Assembly (NCBI RefSeq): GCF_000012945.1
Contig: NC_007510.1
Location: 2,790,001 to 2,854,000, forward strand
DNA length: 64,000 nt
Source of the DNA: Burkholderia lata
GTDB lineage: Bacteria; Pseudomonadota; Gammaproteobacteria; Burkholderiales; Burkholderiaceae
Direction of reading: 5' to 3'
Shown: positions 42,733 through 51,700 of the stretch, piece after piece
Layout: every line of letters begins with the position of its first letter
Numbering within the stretch: position 1 is the first letter of the stretch
Position numbers and translations under genes: made by a program
Notes under the pieces: model-generated
What the model was told of the DNA's origin: nothing
The model's input: only the letters and a program-made list of their open reading frames with translations
The model's database searches: none

Positions 42733-44049
42733 TTATGCGGCCTGTGCGTGGGGTTCGTCCTTCGGCACGACCTCGAACGGGAACGTCATCGACACGCGCA
42801 GGCCACCTTCGGGGCGGTTGCCGATGTCGCACGCCCCGCCCAGCCTGAGCACCAGCCGCTCGACGATCGCGAGCCCGAGCCCGCTGTGGCCGTTCCCGCC
42901 GCGCGCGGGGTCGAGCCGTACGAACGGCCGCGTGGCCGCCGCGAGATCGCGCGGCGCGATCCCGCCGCCGCTGTCGCTGACCGACAGCACGTAGCCGGTC
43001 GGCGTGCGCGCCGTCTCGACGAGCACGGGCGGCGCACCGTATGCATGCGCATTGTCGAGCAGGTTCGACAGGATCCGGTCGAGCGTCGCCGTCGGCAGCC
43101 GGAAACCCGGATCGGCGTCGAGCCGGGTCTGGACCGTCGGCGCGTTCGGCGCGACCGCGCGATAGCTGCGCGCGATCCGCTCGCACGCCTGATCGACCGG
43201 CACCGGCTCGCTGCGATCGGACCCGCCGTGCGCAAACACCAGGAATTGATCGACGATGTGCGACATCGAATCGACATCGCGCACGACGCCGTCGCGCAAC
43301 CGGACGTCGTCCATCATCTCCGCCCGCAGCCGCATCCGCGCAAGCGGCGTGCGCAAATCGTGCGCCACGCCCGCGAGCATCACCGCGCGGTCGCTCTCGG
43401 CCTGCGACACCTGTTCCACCATCTGGTTGAAGCCATGCGTGAGCTGGCGCAGCTCGCGCGGGCCGCGCTCGCGCAGCGGCGGCACCGGCTGGCCGCGGCC
43501 GAAGCGCGCGACCGCACGTGCCAGCGAGCGCAGCGGCTGCTGCAGTTGCCAGGCCGCGAACAGCGCGGCGATCACGCCGGCCGAGAAGATCGTGCCGAGC
43601 CACAGCAGCATCCGGTCGAGCGAGCGCGGCGGCCGCAGCGGCTGCACCGGCACCACGATCCAGTTGCGGTCGGTCGGCTCCTTCACCCACAGCACCGGCG
43701 GATGGCCGGGCGCGCCGATCTCGACGCGCGTGCCGGGCGGCATCCGCTCGCTCACGTCGTCGCGGAACCGCTTGAGCGGCGCCGGCAGGTTCGACGGATC
43801 GCCATTCGGTACGTCGGTGCTGTCGGGCGTCACGAGCCGCACGCGCGACGGCAACGGCTGGTCGGGCGTGCGCTCGACGTGCTGGCGCACCGCGTCGACC
43901 AGGAACGCGGCCTCTTCGACCGCGTAACGCGTCTGCATCTGGCTGCGCTCGAGCCGCATCGCGAAAAACCACGCGAAGTGCGACAGGAGCAGGACACCGA
44001 CGACGAGTAGCGCCAGCCGCCCGAACAGCGAATCAATGGGTTTGCGCAT
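42733..44049 (-). CDS. EnvZ-like sensor histidine kinase
   Basis: Membrane sensor of 438 residues. It has an N-terminal helix (residues ~8-32), a ~110-residue periplasmic domain, a second helix (~150-175), HAMP (WQLQQPLRSLARAVARFGRG), a DHp domain with the phosphoacceptor in GVAHDLRTPLARMRL, and a HATPase_c domain with SNLLDNAHAYG, DSGGGI and GHSGLGLAIVERLV. Its start overlaps the response regulator end by 17 bases, so the two form a typical coupled pair. The stimulus is unknown; the divergent Spy/CpxP-like gene hints at envelope stress. Confidence 0.9.
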   Translation of the reverse strand: MRKPIDSLFGRLALLVVGVLLLSHFAWFFAMRLERSQMQTRYAVEEAAFLVDAVRQHVERTPDQPLPSRVRLVTPDSTDVPNGDPSNLPAPLKRFRDDVSERMPPGTRVEIGAPGHPPVLWVKEPTDRNWIVVPVQPLRPPRSLDRMLLWLGTIFSAGVIAALFAAWQLQQPLRSLARAVARFGRGQPVPPLRERGPRELRQLTHGFNQMVEQVSQAESDRAVMLAGVAHDLRTPLARMRLRAEMMDDVRLRDGVVRDVDSMSHIVDQFLVFAHGGSDRSEPVPVDQACERIARSYRAVAPNAPTVQTRLDADPGFRLPTATLDRILSNLLDNAHAYGAPPVLVETARTPTGYVLSVSDSGGGIAPRDLAAATRPFVRLDPARGGNGHSGLGLAIVERLVLRLGGACDIGNRPEGGLRVSMTFPFEVVPKDEPHAQAA

Positions 44050-44758
44050 GGGCCTCGCCGTCGGGCACGAACACATAGCCGCGCCCACGGACCGTCTGGA
44101 TGAAGCGTGGCGTCGACGGATCCGTTTCGAGGATGCGGCGCAGGCGCCACACCTGGACGTCGATGCCGCGGTCGGTACCGTCGTACTCGGGCCCGTGCAG
44201 CAGCTCGAGCAGCCGCTCGCGCGTGAGCGTGCGCAGCGCATGGTTCACGAAGATCTTCAGCAGCGCGAATTCACTGCTCGACAGCGTGGCCGGCTTGCCG
44301 TCGACCGACAGCGTGCGCGCCTGGAAGTCGAGCACGAAGCGGCCGAACGCGAACGGCTCGCGCTGTTCAGGCGCCGCGGCCGACGGCGTCGCGCGGCGGC
44401 GGCGCAGCACGGCCTGCACGCGCGCGAGCAGCTCGCGCGGGTTGAACGGCTTGCCGAGGTAGTCGTCCGCGCCGAGCTCGAGCCCGACGATGCGGTCGAC
44501 GTCGTCCGCGCGGGCGGTCAGCATGATCACGGGGATGTCGTCGCCGGCCGCGCGCAACTGGCGCAGCGCGGTCAGGCCGTCGACGCCCGGCATCATCAGG
44601 TCCAGCACGATCAGGTCGGGCCGCTCGCGCTCGAGGCGCTTCTCGAGCGTCGCCGCGTCGTGCAGCACGGACACTTCCATCCCCTGGCGCACGAGGTAGT
44701 CGCGCAGCAGGTCTCGGAGTTCTTGGTCGTCGTCGACGATGAGGATCTGGGTAGTCAT
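44033..44758 (-). CDS. OmpR family response regulator
   Basis: A 241-residue DNA-binding response regulator, with receiver domain (residues ~5-118: ILIVDDDQEL acidic pocket, DLIVLDLMMPG with phosphorylated Asp, ITLTAR-like VIMLTARADD, and GKPFNPREL with Lys) and OmpR winged-helix domain ending RFIQTVRGRGYVFVPDGEAH. It is transcribed first in the pair with the sensor kinase. TACCGC-type inverted repeats lie upstream, between it and the divergent Spy-like gene, suggesting autoregulation. Confidence 0.93.
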   Translation of the reverse strand: MTTQILIVDDDQELRDLLRDYLVRQGMEVSVLHDAATLEKRLERERPDLIVLDLMMPGVDGLTALRQLRAAGDDIPVIMLTARADDVDRIVGLELGADDYLGKPFNPRELLARVQAVLRRRRATPSAAAPEQREPFAFGRFVLDFQARTLSVDGKPATLSSSEFALLKIFVNHALRTLTRERLLELLHGPEYDGTDRGIDVQVWRLRRILETDPSTPRFIQTVRGRGYVFVPDGEAHAQTH

Positions 44759-44768
44759 GGCTCGAAGT

Positions 44769-44859
44769 TTACCGCGCGAGGGCGGAGTCAAAGAACGAAA
44801 CAAAGGGACGAAAGGGTTACTGCGAGTTACCGCGCAAGGGAACTGTAATGCGCGGTAAC
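44769..44859. promoter_or_regulatory. TTACCGCGC repeats in the two-component divergent promoter region
   Basis: The word TTACCGCGC occurs at 44769-44777 and 44827-44835, and its inverse copy completes a perfect 10-bp inverted repeat: GTTACCGCGC 44826-44835 with GCGCGGTAAC 44850-44859. Together they look like operator half-sites for the adjacent OmpR-type regulator. Confidence 0.5.
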
Positions 44860-44918
44860 CCAGCCACCGCCCCACGTAACACCGGCCGCGGCTTGCATCG
44901 CTAACCTGCGTCTTACCG

Positions 44919-44950
44919 GATGCGGTACTCGGCTTTCCCGGTACCGCATC
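44919..44950. promoter_or_regulatory. second inverted repeat upstream of the Spy-like gene
   Basis: GATGCGGTAC (44919-44928) and GTACCGCATC (44941-44950) form a perfect 10-bp inverted repeat 33 bases before the Spy-like ATG. Its core TACCGC is the same as in the repeat at 44826-44859, supporting a shared binding protein. Confidence 0.5.
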
Positions 44951-44982
44951 GCCGGACCCTTTGGATACAAGGAGTTTCTGAA

Positions 44983-45531
44983 ATGTATAAGAAGACTTCC
45001 CGCGTGGCCATCGCGGCCGCCACCGTGCTCGCTCTCGCATTCGGCACCGCGCATGCCCAATCGGCCGATACGCCGCCGCCGGGCGGCCCCGGCGCCCACC
45101 AGATGCACGGCGGGCACGAAGGCGGCCCGTTCGGCGCGATCATGAAACTGCACAGCCAGTTGAAGCTCAACGCGTCGCAGGAACAGCAATGGCAGGCGGC
45201 CGTCAACACGATGAAGCAGAATCGTGACGCGATGCGCAAGAGCCACGAGCAGATGCGCGAGCAGTTCAAGGCGCAGCAGAACCAGCCGATCCTCGACCTG
45301 AGCGCGATGCACTCGGCTCGCCAGCAGGCCGAGTCGCAGAACGCGCAACTGCGCGAGCAGACGTCCGCCGCCTGGCTCACGTTCTACAACGGGCTGAACG
45401 ACCAGCAGAAGACGATGGTCAGCACGGCGCTCAAGCAGCAGTTCGCGAAGATGGAACAGCGCCACGAGAAGATGAAGGAACGCTGGGAGCAGCATCGCGC
45501 GGCGAAGGCCGCGTCGGCACCGGCGCAGTAA
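44983..45531 (+). CDS. Spy/CpxP-like periplasmic chaperone (LTXXQ family)
   Basis: A 182-residue periplasmic protein with signal peptide (SRVAIAAATVLALAFGTAHA, cleavage after AHA), a His/Gly-rich linker (GGPGAHQMHGGHEGGPFG) and an all-helical domain rich in Gln, Met and Lys with LKLNASQEQQWQAAVNTMKQ, a form of the LTxxQ motif of Spy/CpxP proteins, which bind unfolded proteins and damp envelope-stress signalling. AAGGAG lies nine bases before the ATG. It is divergent from an OmpR/EnvZ pair with inverted repeats in between, so it is probably a target of that pair. Confidence 0.8.
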   Translation: MYKKTSRVAIAAATVLALAFGTAHAQSADTPPPGGPGAHQMHGGHEGGPFGAIMKLHSQLKLNASQEQQWQAAVNTMKQNRDAMRKSHEQMREQFKAQQNQPILDLSAMHSARQQAESQNAQLREQTSAAWLTFYNGLNDQQKTMVSTALKQQFAKMEQRHEKMKERWEQHRAAKAASAPAQ

Positions 45532-45563
45532 GCCGGCGGGCCGCTCCCGGGAGCGGCATCGAA

Positions 45564-45595
45564 GGGGACGCGGGCACCGGCCCGCGTCCCCTTTT
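45564..45595 (+). terminator. terminator after the Spy-like gene
   Basis: GGGGACGCGGG (45564-45574) pairs perfectly over 11 bases with CCCGCGTCCCC (45581-45591) around a 6-nt loop, followed by a run of T. Confidence 0.88.
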
Positions 45596-45601
45596 TGCGT
45601 T

Positions 45602-46297
45602 TCAGGCGACGTCGAACAGCAGCACCTCGGCCGCCCGGCCGCGCCCGAACGCCACCGCGTCCACGCCGCTGATCCGCGCGCCGTCGCCCGCAGTCAGCGC
45701 GCGGCCGTTCACCTCGACGTCACCGCGCACCACGTGCACGTACGCGCGGCGCCCGGCCGGCACGTCGAACGCCGCCGCTTCATCGCCGTCGATCAGCCCC
45801 GCGAAGATGCGTGCGTCCGCCCCCATCTGCAGCGCGCCGTCGCCACCGTCCGGGGCCGCCACCAGCCGCAGCCGCCCGCGTTTCTCGTCGTCGGCAAAGC
45901 GCGCCTGCACGTAGCCGGGCCGGCCAGCCGCCCCGGCCGGCGCGAGCCAGATCCGCAGCAGGCGCAGCGGCTCGTCACACGACGCGTTGGTTTCGCTCAG
46001 CATGACGCCGGTGCCGGCACTCATGCGCTGCAGGCCGCCCGCACGGACAATCGCCCCGTTGCCGAGGCTGTCGCGATGCGCGAGCGCGCCGTCGAGCACA
46101 TAGGTGACGATTTCCGCGTCGCGGTACGGCCGCATCCCGTAGCCGCGGGTCGGTGCGATGCATTCCTCGTTCAGTTCGCGCAACGCGCCGAACACCGGCG
46201 GCCCGCTCCGGCCGGACGCGCAAGGAAAGCTGTGAAGGAATTCGTGCCAGCCTTGGCTGCGCTGGTCGCGATCGGCGGCGCGGCGGATCTGGAACAT
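45602..46297 (-). CDS. pirin family protein
   Basis: A 231-residue bicupin of the pirin family, usually Fe-binding and sometimes quercetinase-like or regulatory. The N-terminal cupin is visible with GWHEFLHSFPC, FGALRELNEECIAPTRGYGM and MRPYRDAEIVTYVLDGALAH. The classical HPHxGxxTVTY metal motif is changed: where it should stand, the sequence reads MRPYRDAEIV, so one or more metal histidines may be lost. It converges with the Spy-like gene, separated by its terminator. Role unknown. Confidence 0.75.
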   Translation of the reverse strand: MFQIRRAADRDQRSQGWHEFLHSFPCASGRSGPPVFGALRELNEECIAPTRGYGMRPYRDAEIVTYVLDGALAHRDSLGNGAIVRAGGLQRMSAGTGVMLSETNASCDEPLRLLRIWLAPAGAAGRPGYVQARFADDEKRGRLRLVAAPDGGDGALQMGADARIFAGLIDGDEAAAFDVPAGRRAYVHVVRGDVEVNGRALTAGDGARISGVDAVAFGRGRAAEVLLFDVA

Positions 46298-46666
46298 GGG
46301 ACGGACACTCCGTGAGATGCGTGGTTCGGGCATCCCGTCACTGTATGAGTGTGCCAATCGCGCCACAATCCGCCGCCTGCGCACCGCATCGTTGCACCGA
46401 CGGATGCAATCGGTGCAATGTCCATTGCGAATGCGACGATTATCGCAACAGCCGGATCAATGCGTCGAAGAATCGATCGGTCGGCCCGGATTGCCGGTTT
46501 CCGGGTATCGCGTTCGGGTAAAATACCGGCCTTTTGGCGTTCGCCGTTCCGGCGGCCGCCATTGCCAGAGCGCCGATCGGCGATTTTTGGCCGTCTAGAA
46601 TACGCCGCGGCGCCCGGTCCGACCGGCCGCGAGCACTCCCGGAAAGTCAGCAACAGAAGGATGGAA
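46298..46666. other. promoter region of the amino acid ABC operon
   Basis: About 370 bases between the pirin start and the binding-protein gene. It is A+T-richer in parts and contains a 12-bp palindrome CGCCGATCGGCG at 46571-46582 followed by ATTTTT, which could act as an attenuator-like hairpin in the leader. No gene is seen. Confidence 0.45.
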
Positions 46667-47449
46667 ATGAAGAAGGCCGCCCTGTGCGCCGCCCTCGCCC
46701 TCATGGCGGGTAGCGCCTTCGCGAAGGAGTGGAAGACCGTGCGGATCGGCGTCGATGCCAGCTACCCGCCGTTCGAGTCGACCGCGCCGAGCGGCGAGAT
46801 CGTCGGTTTCGACGTCGATCTCACCAAGGAAATCTGCAAGCGAATCAACGTGAATTGCGTGTGGGTGGCGCAGGATCTCGACGGGATCATCCCGGCGCTG
46901 AAGGCGAAGAAGTACGACGTCATCGTGTCGTCGCTGACCGTCACGGACAAGCGCCGCGAACAGATCGACTTCTCCGACAAGGTATACGACGCGCCGGCGC
47001 GGATGATCGCGAAGACCGGCTCGCCGCTGCTGCCGACGATCGCATCGCTGAAGGGCAAGCGCGTGGGCGTCGAGCAGGGCTCGACGCAGGAAACCTACGC
47101 GAAGGCGTACTGGGAGCCGCAGGGCGTGACGATCATTCCTTACCAGAACCAGGACCAGGTCTATGCCGATCTCGGCTCGGGCCGTCTCGATGCGACGCTG
47201 CAGGACGAGCTGCAGGCCGACTACGGCTTCCTGCGCACGCCGCGCGGCAAGGGCTTCGCGTTCGCCGGGCCGGAAGTGAAGGATCCGAAGACGATCGGCG
47301 ACGGTACCGCAATCGGCCTGCGCAAGGAAGATACGGACCTGAAGCTCAAGATCAACAAGGCGCTGGCCGACATGCACAAGGACGGCACGTACGATCGGCT
47401 GTCGCACAAGTATTTCGCGTTCAGCGTCTATTCGGCTGCGGCCCGCTGA
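46667..47449 (+). CDS. periplasmic substrate-binding protein of a cationic amino acid ABC transporter (HisJ/ArgT-like)
   Basis: Captures the ligand in the periplasm for the HisQMP-type importer encoded downstream. The 260-residue precursor has a signal peptide (KKAALCAALALMAGSAFA) and the family-3 binding-protein pattern: VRIGVDASYPPFESTAPSGE, IVGFDVDLTKEICKRINVNC, DVIVSSLTVTDKRREQIDFS, KGKRVGVEQGSTQETYAKAY and a final NKALADMHKDGTYDRLSHKY. Similarity is to lysine/arginine/ornithine- or histidine-binding proteins. AGAAGG precedes the ATG at 46667; ATG 46661 is an alternative. Confidence 0.9.
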   Translation: MKKAALCAALALMAGSAFAKEWKTVRIGVDASYPPFESTAPSGEIVGFDVDLTKEICKRINVNCVWVAQDLDGIIPALKAKKYDVIVSSLTVTDKRREQIDFSDKVYDAPARMIAKTGSPLLPTIASLKGKRVGVEQGSTQETYAKAYWEPQGVTIIPYQNQDQVYADLGSGRLDATLQDELQADYGFLRTPRGKGFAFAGPEVKDPKTIGDGTAIGLRKEDTDLKLKINKALADMHKDGTYDRLSHKYFAFSVYSAAAR

Positions 47450-47534
47450 GCGACGAAAAGAAGAGACAACGGACGCGGGGGCGGCCTCGCATCCGGGCAG
47501 TACAGGCAGTCAACCACGCGCCGCCCGCTCCCTT

Positions 47535-47577
47535 GCCCGCCGCTCGCGCGACGGGCGGGCCCGGCACCGATGCCGGG
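47535..47577 (+). promoter_or_regulatory. hairpins between the binding-protein and permease genes
   Basis: The 229-bp gap holds GCCCGC (47535-47540) with GCGGGC (47555-47560), and CCCGGCA (47560-47566) with TGCCGGG (47571-47577). Such structures behind a binding-protein gene often stop part of the transcription, giving more binding protein than permease. Direct evidence is lacking. Confidence 0.45.
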
Positions 47578-47678
47578 GCGGACGGTCATGATACGCACGG
47601 GGCGTTCCGCGCAGCTTGGCGGGCGCGTCTTTCGCGGCGCACCGCGTGCGCCCTAAGGGACCACACCAGGGACCACAT

Positions 47679-48368
47679 ATGTTTCTACAAGGTTACGGCC
47701 CGCTGATCCTCGCTGGCACCTGGCAAACCGTCAAACTGGCGGTGCTTTCGCTTGCGCTGTCCTTCCTGCTGGGCCTGCTCGGCGCGGGCGCGAAGCTGTC
47801 GCGCAACCGCTTCACGAGTGGCGTCGGCACCGTCTACACGACGCTGATCCGCGGCGTGCCCGACCTCGTGCTGATGCTGCTGCTGTTCTACAGCCTGCAG
47901 ATCTGGCTGAACATGGCTACCGACGCGCTCGGCTGGGACCAGATCGACATCGACCCGTTCCTCGCCGGCGTGCTCGTGCTCGGCTTCATCTACGGCGCGT
48001 ACTTCACCGAGACGTTCCGCGGCGCGTTCCTGTCGGTGCCGCGCGGCCAGCTCGAGGCCGGCAGCGCATACGGGATGACGAACTGGCAGGTGTTCACGCG
48101 GATCATGTTTCCGCAGATGATGCGCTTCGCGCTGCCGGGCATCGGCAACAACTGGCAGGTGCTCGTGAAGTCGACCGCGCTCGTATCGATCATCGGCCTC
48201 GCCGACGTCGTGAAGGCGTCGCAGGACGCCGGCAAGGGCACGCTGCGGTTCTTCTTCTTCACGCTGATCGCGGGTGCCGTCTACCTCGCGATCACGACGA
48301 TCTCGAACTTCGTGCTGATGTGGCTCGAAAAGCGCTACTCGACCGGCGTCCGCAAGGCTGACCTATGA
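47679..48368 (+). CDS. amino acid ABC transporter permease (HisQ-like)
   Basis: Inner-membrane permease of 229 residues with five hydrophobic segments. It shows TWQTVKLAVLSLALSFLLGL, TLIRGVPDLVLMLLLFYSLQ, the ATPase-coupling loop EAGSAYGMTNWQVFTRIMFP, and LPGIGNNWQVLVKSTALVSI, all typical of HisQ/ArtQ. It overlaps the next permease gene by four bases (ATGA), so the pair is translated together and forms the heterodimeric channel. Confidence 0.92.
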   Translation: MFLQGYGPLILAGTWQTVKLAVLSLALSFLLGLLGAGAKLSRNRFTSGVGTVYTTLIRGVPDLVLMLLLFYSLQIWLNMATDALGWDQIDIDPFLAGVLVLGFIYGAYFTETFRGAFLSVPRGQLEAGSAYGMTNWQVFTRIMFPQMMRFALPGIGNNWQVLVKSTALVSIIGLADVVKASQDAGKGTLRFFFFTLIAGAVYLAITTISNFVLMWLEKRYSTGVRKADL

Positions 48369-49078
48369 TCGAACTCATCCAAGAATACTGGCGCAACTAT
48401 CTCTACACCGACGGCTATCGCATTACCGGTGTGGCGATCACGTTGTGGCTGCTGGTCGTGTCGATCGGCCTCGGCTTCTGCCTGTCGATACCGCTCGCGG
48501 TCGCGCGCGTGTCGAAGAAGAAGTGGCTGTCGGGCGCCGTATGGCTCTACACGTACGTATTCCGCGGCACGCCGCTCTACGTGCAGCTGCTGCTCTGCTA
48601 CACGGGCCTCTACAGCCTGCAGGCCGTGCGCGGCACGCCGATGCTCGACGCGTTCTTCCGCGACGGGATGCACTGCACGCTGCTCGCGTTCACGCTGAAC
48701 ACCTGCGCGTACACCACCGAGATCTTCGCGGGCGCGATCAAGGCGACGTCCTACGGCGAAATCGAAGCCGCGCGTGCGTACGGGATGTCGACGTTCACGA
48801 TGTATCGCCGCGTGATCCTGCCGTCAGCGCTGCGCCGCGCGCTGCCGCTGTACAGCAACGAAGTGATCCTGATGCTGCACGCGACCACCGTCGCCTTCAC
48901 CGCGACCGTGCCGGACATCCTGAAGATCGCCCGCGACGTCAACTCGGCGACCTACATGTCGTTCCATGCGTTCGGCATCGCCGCCCTGCTCTATCTCGTG
49001 ATCTCGTTCACGCTCGTCTGGCTGTTCCGCCAGGCCGAGCGCCGCTGGCTCGCGTATCTGCGCCCGCAAGGCAAGTAA
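48365..49078 (+). CDS. amino acid ABC transporter permease (HisM-like)
   Basis: Second permease of the importer, 237 residues and about five helices. The family pattern includes GYRITGVAITLWLLVVSIGL, YVFRGTPLYVQLLLCYTGLY, the coupling loop EAARAYGMSTFTMYRRVILP and ALPLYSNEVILMLHATTVAF. It begins inside the stop region of the HisQ-like gene and is followed 18 bases later by the ATPase gene. Confidence 0.92.
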   Translation: MIELIQEYWRNYLYTDGYRITGVAITLWLLVVSIGLGFCLSIPLAVARVSKKKWLSGAVWLYTYVFRGTPLYVQLLLCYTGLYSLQAVRGTPMLDAFFRDGMHCTLLAFTLNTCAYTTEIFAGAIKATSYGEIEAARAYGMSTFTMYRRVILPSALRRALPLYSNEVILMLHATTVAFTATVPDILKIARDVNSATYMSFHAFGIAALLYLVISFTLVWLFRQAERRWLAYLRPQGK

Positions 49079-49096
49079 GTTTTCGCAGGACTATTG

Positions 49097-49876
49097 ATGA
49101 ATTCCCAGACTCAGAAGCTTTTCGTCGACGATCTGCACAAGCGGTACGGCGACAACGAGGTGCTCAAGGGCGTGTCGCTGAAGGCGAACTCGGGCGACGT
49201 GATCAGCGTGATCGGCTCGTCCGGCTCCGGCAAGAGCACGATGCTCCGCTGCATCAACTTCCTCGAGCAGCCGAATGCGGGCCGCATCGTCGTCGACGGC
49301 GAGGAAGTGCGCACGACACCCGACAAGTCGGGCGCGCTGCGCGCGGCCGACTCGAAGCAGCTGCAGCGCGTGCGCACCAAGCTGTCGATGGTGTTCCAGC
49401 ACTTCAACCTCTGGTCGCACATGAACGTGATCGAGAACGTGATGGAAGCGCCCGTGAACGTGCTCGGCATCCCGAAGAAGGAAGCCGAGGAGCGCGCACG
49501 CGAGTATCTCGAGAAAGTCGGCCTCGCGCCGCGCGTCGAGAAGCAGTATCCGTCGCACCTGTCGGGCGGCCAGCAGCAGCGCGTCGCGATTGCACGCGCG
49601 CTCGCGATGCATCCGGACGTGATGCTGTTCGACGAGCCGACGTCGGCACTCGACCCGGAGCTGGTGGGCGAAGTGCTGAAGGTGATGCAGAAGCTCGCCG
49701 AGGAAGGCCGCACGATGATCGTCGTCACGCACGAGATGGGCTTTGCGCGCAACGTGTCGAACCACGTGATGTTCCTGCACCAGGGCCGCGTCGAGGAAGA
49801 AGGCGTGCCGTCCGAGGTGTTTGCCAACCCGAAGAGCGAACGCCTGCGCGGGTTCCTGTCGGGCAGCCTCAAGTAA
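49097..49876 (+). CDS. amino acid ABC transporter ATP-binding protein (HisP-like)
   Basis: Cytoplasmic ATPase of the cationic amino acid importer; 259 residues. It has Walker [22 protein letters not shown]-loop [12 protein letters not shown], signature [19 protein letters not shown], Walker [21 protein letters not shown] and the H-loop [20 protein letters not shown]. The HisP-type insert ([20 protein letters not shown] context) separates it from GlnQ-like proteins. A GCAGGA site precedes the ATG. It ends the hisJQMP-like operon at a strong terminator. Confidence 0.94.
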   Translation: MNSQTQKLFVDDLHKRYGDNEVLKGVSLKANSGDVISVIGSSGSGKSTMLRCINFLEQPNAGRIVVDGEEVRTTPDKSGALRAADSKQLQRVRTKLSMVFQHFNLWSHMNVIENVMEAPVNVLGIPKKEAEERAREYLEKVGLAPRVEKQYPSHLSGGQQQRVAIARALAMHPDVMLFDEPTSALDPELVGEVLKVMQKLAEEGRTMIVVTHEMGFARNVSNHVMFLHQGRVEEEGVPSEVFANPKSERLRGFLSGSLK

Positions 49877-49891
49877 CGCACGCGGCACGAG

Positions 49892-49926
49892 CGGGCGCCC
49901 GCGGTTCGCCGCGCGGCGCCCGTTTT
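49892..49926. terminator. bidirectional terminator between the ABC operon and the GNAT gene
   Basis: CGGGCGCC (49892-49899) pairs with GGCGCCCG (49915-49922) and the stem extends inward with GCGG/CCGC; TTTT follows on the plus strand. The convergent gene ends four bases later. Confidence 0.7.
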
Positions 49927-49930
49927 GCGT

Positions 49931-50428
49931 TTACGCGGCGCTCACCGGCGCGCTGTCGGCGAACGCGCGCAGTTCGTCGCCCGCGAGCCGGTAACGCACC
50001 CATTCGCTCTGCGGCGCCGCGCCGACGCTCTCGTAGAAGCGGATCGCCGGCTCGTTCCAGTCGAGCACGCTCCACTCGAAACGCCCGCAGCCCGACTCGA
50101 CCGCGATCCGCGCGAGCGCCTTCAGGAGCCGCAGCCCGGCGCCCGCACCGCGAAAGCGCGGCGATACATACAGGTCCTCGAGATACAGCCCCTGCCGGGC
50201 CAGCCACGTCGAATACGAGAAGAAATACACGGCAAAGCCGGCCGGCTCGCCGTCGACCTCGCACATCAGCGCGCGCGCCGGCGATCCCTCGCCGAACAGG
50301 CTGCGCTCGAGCGATGCGGGCGTCGCGATCACTTCGTGTTCCGCCTTCTCGTAGATGGCCAGCTCGGTAATGAAACGCAGGATCTGCGGCACGTCGGCGA
50401 CGGTGGCGGAACGGATATCGATTTGCAC
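49931..50428 (-). CDS. GNAT family N-acetyltransferase
   Basis: Small acetyl-CoA-dependent acyltransferase of 165 residues. Visible are the N-terminal IRSATVADVPQILRFITELA, the central LYLEDLYVSPRFRGAGAGLR with the (R/Q)xxGx(G/A) acetyl-CoA loop, and EWSVLDWNEPAIRFYESVGA near the C-terminus, as in diamine acetyltransferase-like members. It starts with GTG at 50428 preceded by GGAGGAGGG. Substrate unknown. It is alone, convergent with the ABC operon. Confidence 0.87.
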   Translation of the reverse strand: MQIDIRSATVADVPQILRFITELAIYEKAEHEVIATPASLERSLFGEGSPARALMCEVDGEPAGFAVYFFSYSTWLARQGLYLEDLYVSPRFRGAGAGLRLLKALARIAVESGCGRFEWSVLDWNEPAIRFYESVGAAPQSEWVRYRLAGDELRAFADSAPVSAA

Positions 50429-50561
50429 GGGTTGAGCCCTCCTCCGGCCCTGACTTGAAACGGGAAACGGCGCCGCGCAGCCGCGCTGGCGCCCATCAGA
50501 TCGTCATGCTACGTTCACGCAGCGCCTGCAGGAAGTGCAGTTTCTTCATCCGGACCTGAAC

Positions 50562-51488
50562 ATGATGCATCCCGATCTACGCCGCCTCGACCTGAACCTG
50601 CTGCTCGTGTTCGATGCGCTGTACCGTCACCGCTCCGTCGCCGCGGCCGCACACGAGCTCGCGTTGAGCCCGTCCGCGTTGAGCCACGCGCTCGCGCGGC
50701 TGCGCGACGCGATCGGCGACGCACTGTTCGTGCGCCTCGGCAACGAGATGCAGCCGACCGTGCGCGCCGACGACATCGCGACCTGGGCCGGCGATGCGCT
50801 CGACACGATGTCGAAGGGGCTCGCCCGCGCGCGCCGCTTCGATCCCGCGCAAAGCGACCGCACGTTCGTGTTCGCGGCGACCGACTACACGGCCTTCGCC
50901 GTATTGCCGGCGTTTCTCGCACGCATCCAGCATGTGGCGCCGCGACTGCGGATCCGCGTCGTGCATTCCGACCGGAAAATCTCCGTCGACGAACTCGCGG
51001 CCGGCCGCATCGATTTCGCGCTCGGCTATCACGAGGAATCGGCGGCCGACGCGCCGGGCATCGAGGACTTCGACTGGTTCTCCGACGACTACGTCGTGAT
51101 CGCGAGCGCCACGCATCCGGACATCCGCCGGCGGCTGACGCTCGACCAGTACCTGGCGGCACGCCACGTGGTCGTCACGCCGTGGAACGAGTCGCGCGGC
51201 GTCGTCGACCATGTGCTCGACCGGCTCGGCCTCGCGCGGCAGGTCGCCGTGCAGTTGCCGACCGTGCTGGCCGCGCCGTTCGTGATCGCGGAATCCGCGC
51301 TGCTGATGACCGTGCCGAACCGCGCCGCGCAGGCGCTGCGGCACGCGGCGCCGATCCGCATCTTTCCCGCGCCGTTCGAGATCCCGCGCTACACCGTGAA
51401 GGTCTACTCGCACGCGAAGCATGCGCGCACCGATGCGCATCGCTGGATTCGCGCGCAGTTGCTCGAGGCCAGGCCCGCCACACCCTGA
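50562..51488 (+). CDS. LysR family transcriptional regulator
   Basis: DNA-binding regulator of 308 residues. The N-terminal HTH is LRRLDLNLLLVFDALYRHRS, VAAAAHELALSPSALSHALA and RLRDAIGDALFVRLGNEMQP, in the NodD/NahR-like variant of LysR proteins, followed by a substrate-binding-like domain (FVFAATDYTAFAVLPAFLAR, ASATHPDIRRRLTLDQYLAA). No gene is divergent from it at close distance apart from the GNAT gene on the minus strand, which starts 130 bases away and may be its target. Confidence 0.88.
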   Translation: MMHPDLRRLDLNLLLVFDALYRHRSVAAAAHELALSPSALSHALARLRDAIGDALFVRLGNEMQPTVRADDIATWAGDALDTMSKGLARARRFDPAQSDRTFVFAATDYTAFAVLPAFLARIQHVAPRLRIRVVHSDRKISVDELAAGRIDFALGYHEESAADAPGIEDFDWFSDDYVVIASATHPDIRRRLTLDQYLAARHVVVTPWNESRGVVDHVLDRLGLARQVAVQLPTVLAAPFVIAESALLMTVPNRAAQALRHAAPIRIFPAPFEIPRYTVKVYSHAKHARTDAHRWIRAQLLEARPATP

Positions 51489-51700
51489 CCAACGCACGTC
51501 GGAACATCGCGCTGCGCGTTGCCGGACAAGGGTTTCAGGCAGCGGCTGGCCCTCTCCGGCAGCCGCTCATTCATTACGAAATACTTACCAATTTTTTGTA
51601 TCGGACGCTTACGCTCGCGCCCTCGCAGCGTCAATAGTGGCAATCCTTGATCCCTGTTTGCGAAATTCGTGTCTCCCTTGCGGCACAAGGGTTTTCCGTT

